Assembly: GCA_002337215.1 (NCBI GenBank)
Contig: DDFO01000054.1
Location: 16,934-25,152 of the forward strand
Direction of reading: 5' to 3'
Source: Phycisphaerales bacterium UBA1926
GTDB taxonomy: Bacteria; Planctomycetota; Phycisphaerae; Phycisphaerales; UBA1924
DNA: 8,219 nt
Part shown: one piece after another, positions 1 to 6,522 of the stretch
Layout of the letters: each line of letters starts with the position of its first letter
Position numbering within the stretch: position 1 is the first letter of the stretch
Program-made: the position numbers and the translations under genes
The notes under the pieces: generated by a model
What the model was told of the DNA's origin: nothing
The model's database searches: none
The model's input: only the letters and a program-made list of their open reading frames with translations

Positions 1-158
1 CCCATTGGGAAGCGACGATTGCCGGCTGGACTCACCCCCTTGTTGTGATAGCCTGAGCAGGCCTTGATCGGGGGAGACTGCGGGCGTCGGGAGCGATGTG
101 AGGCTTTCCGGAGCGGGCCCGCGGTGACCACCGGCTCGGCCGGAGGGCGGAGAGACTT

Positions 159-3101
159 ATGGGTTCGATGACAGGACTCGGAGTGAACGTGATGCGGGGG
201 TACGACTCGGCTGGGCCGCGCTGCTCGGCGGTGCTTGCGCTCGCGTTGGCGGCGGGTGCTGCGTGCGCCCAGGACTGCGACAACGACGGCGTGCAGGATG
301 CCCAGCAGACCTACCGATGGAAGGCGACCGGGCCTGGCTTCTGGGGGAGCGCCTCGAGTTGGCAGTCCGCGACCGGCGGGATTCCGGGGACCGCGTCGCT
401 CGCGCTGTTTGATGGGACAGACGGCCTCGGGCAGCAGCCGTACCGGCCTTTCTTCGACGGCTTCGTCGGTGTCAGCGGGCTCGGTGTCCAGAATAGCACT
501 GCGGAGTTTGATCTCGGGTCGAGCGTGCTCAGTGTGACGGGCGACCTGGCCGACTGTCGCGAGTTTCTGCTGGGCGGTGTGCTCGGCGCGGACATGCTCG
601 TGTTTGGCGGCGGGCAGTTTCGGGTCCAGCGTGCGGTCCTCGCGGACCAGCCGGGGACGACGGCGCGGCTCGTCATGGATGGCTCGAACAGCCCGATCCA
701 ACTCCGGCACCTCGACCCGGCGCCGATGATCGTCGGCCAGTACGGCACGGGAGCCATCGAGCTTTTCGATGCTGAGTTCGTGCACTTCGGGCCGCTCGTG
801 TTCGGGTCGCGATCGGGCTCCGATGGTTCGCTGAGTCTCTTTGGGACAAGCGAATTGTTGCTGAGCGCGGAGACCGCGAGCGATGTCATCGTCGGCTTTG
901 CGGGCTCGGGTTTCATCGGGCTCGAGCAGGAGGGCGTGTTGCTCGGCAACGGGCCGATCTCGTTCCGGCTGGGCGATCGTGCAACGGGCGACGGTGAGAT
1001 TCGGTTCAGTGGGCTCTTGGGCTCGCAGCAGTTCCTGACATCGCTGCTCGAGATCGGTGGGCAGGGCGAGGGGCGGTTCCGCGTGCTGGGCGGTTCTGTC
1101 GTCGAGACGCAGGTCGGCACGGCGGCGGTGCTCGGCGCGTCTCGAGGCTCCCGAGGCGAGATCGATGTGCTCAACTTCTCACACCTTGGGATCGATGGTG
1201 TGCCGGTTGAAGTAGGCCGGCTCGGGCAGGGCGAGGTGTCGGTTGGTGAGGGCAGTGTGTTGGAGGCCCCCGACGGTGTGACCGCGTACGTCGATGGTGT
1301 CGTGCAGGGCTCGGGCGATGTGGTCGGTGATCTCCGGCTCATCGGGGGTGAGATCCGGCCGAACGACATGTTCGCCGAGACGGGCGCGTTTCAGCGGCTC
1401 CGCGTCGCTGGCAAGCTGGTCTTCAACGGGACGAACCCGCAGACAGGTGAATTCGAGACCGGGCGGATGGTGTACACGCTGGTTTCGCGCAATCCCGCGT
1501 TCTCGATCCCGGCCGAGGTGGCATCGTCGGCGACGCTCGACGGGACGCTGCGGGTCATCGTTCCGTCCGGTGTTTCTCCCGAGGTCGGTGAGAAGTACCG
1601 CGTGATCAACGCGGCATCGTTGATCGGGACGTTCGATGCCGTGCAGACCGAGGTGCTGGGCGGCAAGGCATTCGCGGTACCGGTCTATTCCCAGAGCGAT
1701 GGCGATGTGTTCGTCGAGTTCTTCGATGTGGGCGTGCCGGATTCGGCGCTCGGTTTCTCGCAGACTTCGGCGCCGGCCGGGGACCTCGTTGATGGCGTTG
1801 TCCGTGATGTCACGGGGGACGGCTTGCCCGACCTGGTTGTGATCGCCGACGAGGGACCGGGGCAGGCGGGCGTGATCCGCGTGGCACGGAACCTGGGCGT
1901 GCAGACCAACGGGCAGTGGCTCGGGTTCGATCAGAATATCGACGCGTACAGTTCGCTCGGTGATCAGCCGGGATCGGTCGTCGTCGGCGACATGAACGGC
2001 GATCAGTTGGACGACATCGTCGTGATGAACCGCGGTCCGTCGGATGGGCAGATCCGCATCCGCCTGAATTCGGCGACGCAGCCGGGCGATTTTTCGCAGG
2101 TCGATCCGCGCGAGATCAGCGTGAACGGCGTGCCGGCGGACATCACGCTCGCGGACGTCAACGGGAACGGATTGCTCGATGTGGTGTCGGTCTTTCAACG
2201 CGGAACGCGCGGCGGGGGCGGCGGGATCGGTGTTGCCGAGAACGACGGCGGCGGTTTCGACGACAGCGAAGGCGACACCGGGGACGATCCCGGGAGTGTC
2301 GATTCGATGGGCGGCGAGTACTCGGCGACGGGGTTCGCGACGACGTCGAAGTCCGAGGCCTCGGTCTCCATCTTCGGCGGGACTGCATCCGCGGGCCTGA
2401 ACGCGAACCGTGGCGGGCCGATCTTCCCGCTGTTCTTCTTGCAGGAGGTTCCCGCGGGGCGAGAGCCGGACGCGATGTTCACAGCGGATATGAACGGCGA
2501 CGGACTCGACGACGTGATCGCGGCGGACCGTGAGAGCGGGACGATCTCGGTGCTGATCGCCCAGGATTTCGGAGAGATCGTCTATGCCGACGCGATCTCG
2601 CTGGACGCGGGTGAGGCCCCGTTCGCGGCGCAGCCGGGCTCTGTTGTCGCGATTGACATCAACGAGGATGATCGTCTTGATCTCGTGTTCACCGCACGGG
2701 ACGCGCAGGGGCAGGTGGGCTTGCGTTCGATCCTGAATATCGCGGAAGGCGACGCGGGTGAGCTCATCTTCGGGCGGAGCCTGCCGCTCCCCGACGACGG
2801 TGCGCCGCCTCGCGTGCTCGCGGTCGCGGACCTTGACGGCAACGGGACGGATGACCTGGTGGTCGTCCGGGAGCCGAACGGGGGCCCCGCGGTCTCAACG
2901 TTCCTTGCGCCCGGGCCCGGGCCTTGCAACGCTGCGGACATCTCGGTGCCGTTCGGGGTGCTCGACCTCAACGATATCGGCGTGTTCATCAGCGCGTTCG
3001 TGAATCAGACGCCCGCGGCGGACATTGCGCCGCCGTTCGGGGTCTACGACCTCGCTGATATCAACGTGTTCGTGAGCGCGTTCGTCACGGGCTGCCCTTG
3101 A
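159..3101 (+). CDS. Secreted FG-GAP/VCBS repeat protein with C-terminal dockerin-like pair
   Basis: Exported 980-residue protein of unknown substrate, probably extracellular or surface-bound. A signal peptide (hydrophobic stretch about 22-36) ends in A-C-A before Q38. Residues 39-48 form a thrombospondin-3-like calcium loop (DCDNDGVQDA). Residues about 50-540 are Gly-rich short beta strands, probably a beta-solenoid, with a passage near 472-492 (VGEKYRVINAASLIGTF) typical of such secreted proteins. FG-GAP/VCBS calcium loops of the form DxNGDGxxDxV begin at D550, D611, D666, D777, D833 and D891, suggesting a propeller. C923 to C979 enclose two 28-residue-period dockerin-like repeats. Two starts are possible: ATG 159 with GGAG at 149-152 (6-base spacer), or ATG 192 with GGAG at 180-183 (8-base spacer) and a more typical signal-peptide length. 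I keep 159. It stands alone, converging on the EF-hand gene. The architecture is well supported; the ligand and role are unknown. Confidence 0.9.
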   Translation: MGSMTGLGVNVMRGYDSAGPRCSAVLALALAAGAACAQDCDNDGVQDAQQTYRWKATGPGFWGSASSWQSATGGIPGTASLALFDGTDGLGQQPYRPFFDGFVGVSGLGVQNSTAEFDLGSSVLSVTGDLADCREFLLGGVLGADMLVFGGGQFRVQRAVLADQPGTTARLVMDGSNSPIQLRHLDPAPMIVGQYGTGAIELFDAEFVHFGPLVFGSRSGSDGSLSLFGTSELLLSAETASDVIVGFAGSGFIGLEQEGVLLGNGPISFRLGDRATGDGEIRFSGLLGSQQFLTSLLEIGGQGEGRFRVLGGSVVETQVGTAAVLGASRGSRGEIDVLNFSHLGIDGVPVEVGRLGQGEVSVGEGSVLEAPDGVTAYVDGVVQGSGDVVGDLRLIGGEIRPNDMFAETGAFQRLRVAGKLVFNGTNPQTGEFETGRMVYTLVSRNPAFSIPAEVASSATLDGTLRVIVPSGVSPEVGEKYRVINAASLIGTFDAVQTEVLGGKAFAVPVYSQSDGDVFVEFFDVGVPDSALGFSQTSAPAGDLVDGVVRDVTGDGLPDLVVIADEGPGQAGVIRVARNLGVQTNGQWLGFDQNIDAYSSLGDQPGSVVVGDMNGDQLDDIVVMNRGPSDGQIRIRLNSATQPGDFSQVDPREISVNGVPADITLADVNGNGLLDVVSVFQRGTRGGGGGIGVAENDGGGFDDSEGDTGDDPGSVDSMGGEYSATGFATTSKSEASVSIFGGTASAGLNANRGGPIFPLFFLQEVPAGREPDAMFTADMNGDGLDDVIAADRESGTISVLIAQDFGEIVYADAISLDAGEAPFAAQPGSVVAIDINEDDRLDLVFTARDAQGQVGLRSILNIAEGDAGELIFGRSLPLPDDGAPPRVLAVADLDGNGTDDLVVVREPNGGPAVSTFLAPGPGPCNAADISVPFGVLDLNDIGVFISAFVNQTPAADIAPPFGVYDLADINVFVSAFVTGCP
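2934..3083 (+). repeat. Tandem dockerin-like repeats inside the FG-GAP protein gene
   Basis: Two similar units begin 84 bases apart (2934-2999 and 3018-3083). They encode residues 926-947 and 954-975, both fitting ADIxxPFGVxDLxDIxVFxSAF. Similarity is visible in the DNA as well as the protein, for example gttcggggt and gcgttcgt in both. Cysteines flank the pair at 923 and 979. This matches the 'GC-type' dockerin-like anchor domain I know from Phycisphaerae. The PFGV residues sit where classical dockerins have NGDG. Confidence 0.75.
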
Positions 3102-3133
3102 GTCACGGGGCGCGGGCTCTGGTCGCTGGGATG

Positions 3134-3162
3134 AAAAAACCGCCCCGGTGGGCGGCTTTCTT
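3134..3162. terminator. Bidirectional rho-independent terminator
   Basis: A perfect 6-bp stem, CCGCCC (3140-3145) with GGGCGG (3150-3155), closes a 4-base loop. Six A residues precede it (3134-3139), giving a U6 tail for minus-strand transcripts. A T-rich CTTTCTTCT follows, giving a weaker tail for plus-strand transcripts. It lies between the ends of two convergent genes (3101 and 3215), so it can serve both. The rest of 3102-3214 shows nothing else. Confidence 0.85.
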
Positions 3163-3214
3163 CTGGCGTTGATTTGACGGTTCGACTCGCTGTCTATTCG
3201 GGATATGACGCCGA

Positions 3215-4171
3215 TCAGGGTGCCACAACCATGAGGTCGCGGAAGCGTTCGACATCGCGCTGATCGAGTTTGCCGTCGCCGTTCACGTCGGCGGACTCGT
3301 CTTTCGCGTTGTACTTTTCGAGGAAGGTGCTGAAGTCACTCGCGTCGATGCCGCCGTCGTTGTTGTCGTCGTAGCGGCGGGTGAACTCGCGTTGCGTGCG
3401 TTGATCGAACTGATCAAGATACGCCTCGTAAGACTCGTCGAGGTTGAGTTCGCCGTCGCCGTCCCGGTCGTAGCGTTGGACCGCGTCGCTCCAGGGATTC
3501 CCGCCGCCGGGGCCGCCACGGCCTCGCGTGAATTGTTCACGGGCGGCCTGGTTCTCGGCGTCGGAGAGCTGGCCGTCCCCGTCGGTGTCGAACCGCTCGA
3601 CCATGCGTGCCTGGCGTTCGATGTCGCGGGCCTCGAGTTCGGCCTCGGCTGCCAGGCGTTCCTCATCGTTGAGCTCGCCGTCGCCGTCCGCGTCGAAGCG
3701 TTCGGTCATCCGTTCGAGCATCCGTTCGCGTCGCTGCGCCTGGAACGCCTCGCGGATGGCCTCCCGTTCTTCCTCGGAGATCTCACCGTCGCCGTCGGTG
3801 TCGAATCGCGCCATGAAATCTTCGCGGCGTTTCTTCATCTCTTCAAACCGCTCGGACCAGTCCTCGGCGGCCATCGGGGCGTCGGCGAGGCCGGGGCGTC
3901 GGCGTCGGTCCCCGCGTCCGCGCTCGCCGCCTCTCCCGGGGCGGTCCTCGGCGGTCCGCCTTTCTTCGGGTCGCTCGGGCGCGATCATGGGGGCATCGCT
4001 GTCGATGCGGGTCGGGCGGTTGATGACCATCGGGCCGCTGTTCTCGGCGGGCTTCGGTGCCGCGGCGACGGGGTCAACGGATGCCTTCTTCTCGCCGTTC
4101 ATCGAGATCGCGCCGATTGTTATCACGGCGGCGGCCCCGGCGACGGCGGCAATCATCAGTGGTTTGCGCAT
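3215..4171 (-). CDS. Exported protein with six EF-hand calcium loops
   Basis: A 318-residue calcium-binding protein; its partner is unknown. Residues 1-24 (MRKPLMIAAVAGAAAVITIG, then AISM) form a signal peptide or N-terminal anchor, with no lipobox cysteine. Residues 30-100 are a Pro/Ala then Arg/Gly-rich linker, with very basic RGDRRRR at 86-92. Canonical EF-hand loops lie at 124-135, 160-171, 195-206 and 235-246, each with Glu at position 12. Two more at 268-279 and 295-306 have Asp at position 12 and are each followed by an F-rich helix, which resembles a type I dockerin pair. Between loops the sequence is highly charged helix. ATG 4171 is preceded by AGGGGG (4178-4183) at a good 6-base spacing. 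It lies downstream of tRNA-Met on the same strand but is separated from it by a terminator, so it needs its own promoter between 4184 and 4276. I could not identify one with confidence. Confidence 0.92.
   Translation of the reverse strand: MRKPLMIAAVAGAAAVITIGAISMNGEKKASVDPVAAAPKPAENSGPMVINRPTRIDSDAPMIAPERPEERRTAEDRPGRGGERGRGDRRRRPGLADAPMAAEDWSERFEEMKKRREDFMARFDTDGDGEISEEEREAIREAFQAQRRERMLERMTERFDADGDGELNDEERLAAEAELEARDIERQARMVERFDTDGDGQLSDAENQAAREQFTRGRGGPGGGNPWSDAVQRYDRDGDGELNLDESYEAYLDQFDQRTQREFTRRYDDNNDGGIDASDFSTFLEKYNAKDESADVNGDGKLDQRDVERFRDLMVVAP
3254..3802 (-). repeat. EF-hand coding repeat array
   Basis: Six loop-coding units lie within the EF-hand gene, the first at 3767-3802 and the last at 3254-3289. 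Spacing between loops is 36, 35, 40, 33 and 27 residues. The plus strand shows recurrent ccgtcgccgtc-type blocks at the loops, consistent with duplication of an EF-hand unit followed by drift. Confidence 0.7.
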
Positions 4172-4276
4172 GAGATACCCCCTGTGTGCACTGTTCTATC
4201 CATCGGCAGAACGCGGCGGATTCACCCGTATTGCGTGTGTGCGGGAAATCAGACCGAAAACACCGGGCTTGGCATG

Positions 4277-4304
4277 AAAAACGCCCCGTCGCGGTGACGG
4301 GGCG
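4277..4304 (-). terminator. Rho-independent terminator of tRNA-Met
   Basis: On the minus strand a 9-bp perfect stem (plus-strand arms CGCCCCGTC at 4282-4290 and GACGGGGCG at 4296-4304) with a 5-base loop is followed by five U (A-run 4277-4281). It begins 11 bases past the tRNA 3' end, so it terminates the tRNA transcript and insulates the EF-hand gene downstream. Confidence 0.9.
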
Positions 4305-4314
4305 GTGTTGGAAG

Positions 4315-4388
4315 TGGCGAGGGCGAGACTCGAACTCGCGACCTGAGGGTTATGAATCCTCCGCTCTAACCGGCTGAGCTACCTCGCC
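4315..4388 (-). tRNA. tRNA-Met (anticodon CAU), probably elongator
   Basis: A 74-nt cloverleaf read on the minus strand. The acceptor GGCGAGG pairs perfectly with CCTCGCC, and the discriminator is A73 (4315). The D stem GCTC/GAGC closes a 9-base loop ending GGTTA. The anticodon loop is TTCATAA, with CAT at plus-strand 4352-4354. The T arm is GCGAG-TTCGAGT-CTCGC. No CCA is encoded (CTT follows), so CCA must be added enzymatically. The paired G1-C72 and the lack of three consecutive G-C pairs in the anticodon stem argue against the initiator. General similarity to Firmicute elongator tRNA-Met is why I prefer Met over the lysidine-modified tRNA-Ile(CAU), which the bare sequence cannot fully exclude. 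The anticodon stem has an A31-C39 mismatch. Confidence 0.95.
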
Positions 4389-4402
4389 AGAGGCAGGTGG
4401 GA

Positions 4403-4408
4403 AATATA
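4403..4408 (-). promoter_or_regulatory. Possible -10 box of tRNA-Met
   Basis: The minus strand reads TATATT here, 14 bases before the first tRNA nucleotide. It is the only AT-rich spot in a GC-rich gap. No convincing -35 hexamer is seen 16-18 bases upstream. The core ATATAT is palindromic, so it could also contribute to transcription toward the lipoprotein operon at 4495. Confidence 0.35.
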
Positions 4409-4494
4409 TCCATCGGGGACCCCGCCGTCGCCCCTCGGGGGCCTCCGAAGGCGGATTTCCGGGAACCGGGGCGGTGTGCGCGGGGTAGGCTCGG

Positions 4495-6015
4495 ATGATG
4501 TTCTGGAATCTACCAGGCCGATCGCTCGCGTTCCCCGTGCTGTGCCGGGTGGGTGTTGCGTGTCTCTCGATCGTGCTTCTGTGGGGGTTGGTTGGGTGCC
4601 AGTACGAGTCGATCCGGAGGGCGCAGCTTGCGCACCGCGATGCCGCTCCGGAGATCGCACGCGAGGAACTCGTTGGGCTGTTGCCCCCGGAGGCGGGGTT
4701 CGTGGGGCCGCACGCGGTGCTGGGCTGGCTCGAACTGGGATCGGCGGACCACGCGGTCGGGCGGTACGACGCGAGTTCGCGTGCATTGCTGCGGGCCGAG
4801 GCGGGGTTCGATTCCCATGACGCCCGCGCGCAAACGAGCGTAAGCGAGGAGGCGTTCAGTGCGATTACGAGCCCGCTGAGCGTGGCGTACCGCGGGTCGC
4901 CGACCGACCGGGTGATGGCGCCGACGCTCCGTGCGGTGAACGCGATGCTCGCGGGTGACGAGGCGGGAGCGCGGTCTGCGCTGAACGAGGCCGCGATTCG
5001 GCAGCAGTTGGCCATCGAACAGCGTCGGTCGGCGATCGACGCGGCGCGGGCCGAGACGCGGTCAGCATCGTCGGACCGGGTGGATGTGTCACGTTCGGTC
5101 GCTGGAGCCATGGCGGACCCGGCGTTCGCCGAGGCGTTCAGGTCGCTGGATCAGTACGAGCCGTACCGGGGTTTTGTAAATCCGTTCTCTGAGATGTTGC
5201 ACGCCGCGTTCCGGCTGGCGGTTCCTGTTGATGGCGCGGACCGCGATCGCGCGACGGCGCTGCTGCGGAGCGTTGCGGGGACGGTGGAGAACCGGTTTGT
5301 GCGCGAGGCGTTGCTCGAGGTCGACGGGGGGGAGAGTGCCCCGTCGGTCCATGTCTTCTTCGCGACGGGGTTTTGCCCGATCCGGGATGAGTTCCGGCTC
5401 GATCTTCCGTTGTTTTTTTTCAACGACACCGTTGATTACGTGGGCATCGCGTTCCCCCGGCTCGCGTTTGACGACGACGCGGTGGGGTATCTGGATCTCG
5501 AGTCGCCGGACGCATTGGTGCGCACGGAGATGCTCGCGGATATGGACCGTTTGATGGCGATCGAGTTCCGCGAAGAACTGCCGACGCTGATGCGGCGGGC
5601 GATCATCGCGACGGTGGCAAAGACGGCGGCGGCCTATGGGATCAACGAGGCAACCCGCGACGACGAGACGGCGAACGCGCTCGCCCGCATCGCGGCGGGG
5701 CTGTATCTGTATTCTCAGAACCGGGCGGACACCCGGGCGTGGGCAACGCTCCCGAAGTCGTATCAGTATGCACGGCTCGCGGCGCCCTCAGACGGTCGTG
5801 TGCTTGTAAGCACACCGGACGGGCAGAGTGTGTTCGTGGATGTCGCTCCGGATTCGGACACGATTGTGTTTGTTCGGAGCCTGCGTCCGGGGGTAGGCTT
5901 GCGGGTACGCTCGGTCCGGTTCGGCTCTGGGGCCGGGGGGGCCAACGTCGAGGAAGGGCCGGAGAAATCGGCTGCGACGCTCTACGAATCACCGACGAAC
6001 GGAGGCGTGAATTGA
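4495..6015 (+). CDS. COG3014-like lipoprotein
   Basis: A 506-residue predicted lipoprotein. Its function is not established; the family is found near lpoB in some gammaproteobacteria. A signal peptide ends in the lipobox L32-V33-G34-C35, so the mature protein should be lipid-anchored in an envelope membrane. Residues about 40-270 are helical and TPR-like, with VNPF at 228-231 matching the family's 'NP' segment. Residues 284-320 (VHVFFATGFCPIRDEF onward, then YVGIAFPRL) and 350-380 (EFREELPTLMRRAIIATVAK) follow the family pattern. DTRAWATLP at 412-420, then YARLAAP, matches the C-terminal 'DxRxWxxLP..xARL' signature. Tandem ATGs at 4495 and 4498 follow a weak TAGG (4486-4489). It is the first gene of a run with the YcfL-like gene, whose start lies at its stop codon. 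The family call is from memory of motifs. A T8 run lies inside (5413-5420). Confidence 0.85.
   Translation: MMFWNLPGRSLAFPVLCRVGVACLSIVLLWGLVGCQYESIRRAQLAHRDAAPEIAREELVGLLPPEAGFVGPHAVLGWLELGSADHAVGRYDASSRALLRAEAGFDSHDARAQTSVSEEAFSAITSPLSVAYRGSPTDRVMAPTLRAVNAMLAGDEAGARSALNEAAIRQQLAIEQRRSAIDAARAETRSASSDRVDVSRSVAGAMADPAFAEAFRSLDQYEPYRGFVNPFSEMLHAAFRLAVPVDGADRDRATALLRSVAGTVENRFVREALLEVDGGESAPSVHVFFATGFCPIRDEFRLDLPLFFFNDTVDYVGIAFPRLAFDDDAVGYLDLESPDALVRTEMLADMDRLMAIEFREELPTLMRRAIIATVAKTAAAYGINEATRDDETANALARIAAGLYLYSQNRADTRAWATLPKSYQYARLAAPSDGRVLVSTPDGQSVFVDVAPDSDTIVFVRSLRPGVGLRVRSVRFGSGAGGANVEEGPEKSAATLYESPTNGGVN
6001..6005 (+). promoter_or_regulatory. Shine-Dalgarno GGAGG that bears on the YcfL-like start
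   Basis: GGAGG lies inside the end of the COG3014-like gene. It is 6 bases before TTG 6012 and 12 bases before ATG 6018, both in frame. The spacing favours TTG, the codon identity favours ATG. TTG would overlap the upstream stop as TTGA, a form of translational coupling. Confidence 0.6.
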
Positions 6016-6017
6016 CC

Positions 6018-6449
6018 ATGCGAATCAGTGGAATCGCGATTTTGGGCACGCTCGCTCTGGGCTGGCTCGCGGGGTGCCACAGCGGCCCGCCGGCCTCGGT
6101 CAACACCGTCGGCCCAGCGCAGCGGCGGGCGGTCCCGACCCCGGTCGCGGATGAGCGGCTGATTACCGACGAGTTGTTCGCGAACTCGGCGGTGGTGACG
6201 GGGCTGATCGAGGGCACGACCCCGGACGGGCTCCGTGTGATCGAGGCGGAGGTGCAGAATGCGACGAATCGGCACGTGCCGTTCCGCTGGCGGACGTCGT
6301 GGTACGACGACCGGGGGCTCGAGGTGCGCGGGCCGACGGTGGTGTGGCGGCACGAGGTGCTGCCCCCCGGGGCGTTCCGGCGCGTGACGGCGGTGGCGGT
6401 GTCGCCTGCGGCGTATGACTTCCGGATGGAATTTTTGTCGGACCGGTAA
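6018..6449 (+). CDS. ycfL: YcfL/DUF1425-like lipoprotein
   Basis: A predicted small lipoprotein of 143 residues; E. coli YcfL is about 125. Signal peptide with lipobox L17-A18-G19-C20. The C-terminal half matches the DUF1425 pattern: VQNATNRHVPFRWR (79-92), then SWYDDRGLEV (94-103), VVWRHEVLPPG (108-118) and VTAVAVSPAAYDFRMEF (123-139). The fold should be a small beta-sandwich in the periplasm; the biochemical function of YcfL is unknown. In E. coli ycfL lies immediately before lpoB, the same order as here. The start is ATG 6018, or TTG 6012 with better Shine-Dalgarno spacing (145 residues). Translation is probably coupled to the preceding gene. The open frame extends upstream of 6012, but that part overlaps the previous gene and is not credible coding sequence. 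Confidence 0.88.
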   Translation: MRISGIAILGTLALGWLAGCHSGPPASVNTVGPAQRRAVPTPVADERLITDELFANSAVVTGLIEGTTPDGLRVIEAEVQNATNRHVPFRWRTSWYDDRGLEVRGPTVVWRHEVLPPGAFRRVTAVAVSPAAYDFRMEFLSDR

Positions 6450-6522
6450 TGATTCAATGACTGGTTGTCGGCCGGCGGCGTGCGCGCGCGGGCATGCGGC
6501 GGCGGGACACGAAAGGGATGCG

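Noticed and set aside
19..68. TTGCCG and TTGTTG hexamers as a sigma-70 promoter for the FG-GAP gene
   Set aside because: No acceptable -10 box at 16-18 bases spacing from either; too weak to list.
1179..2198. Minus-strand open frame of about 340 codons under the FG-GAP gene
   Set aside because: Arg/His/Asp-rich composition with no domain; a typical shadow in GC-rich DNA opposite a gene with clear conserved loops.
3392..4297. Long plus-strand open frame (about 300 codons) antisense to the EF-hand gene
   Set aside because: It is the complement of the EF-hand repeats; its VAVAV..VE repeats mirror the GDGD codons, and the minus-strand reading has a signal peptide, a ribosome site and six intact loops.
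4414..4454. Nested short inverted repeats (CGGGGACCCCG, CCCCTCGGGG, GCCTCCGAAGGC) before the COG3014-like gene as an attenuator or riboswitch
   Set aside because: Stems of 4-5 bp without a U-tract or a recognisable aptamer core; expected by chance at this GC content.
6415..6522. N-terminal extension of the lpoB-like gene from ATG 6415 or ATG 6457
   Set aside because: It overlaps the YcfL-like gene in the first case, and both would place more than 20 non-signal residues before the signal peptide that starts naturally at ATG 6523 with its own ribosome site.
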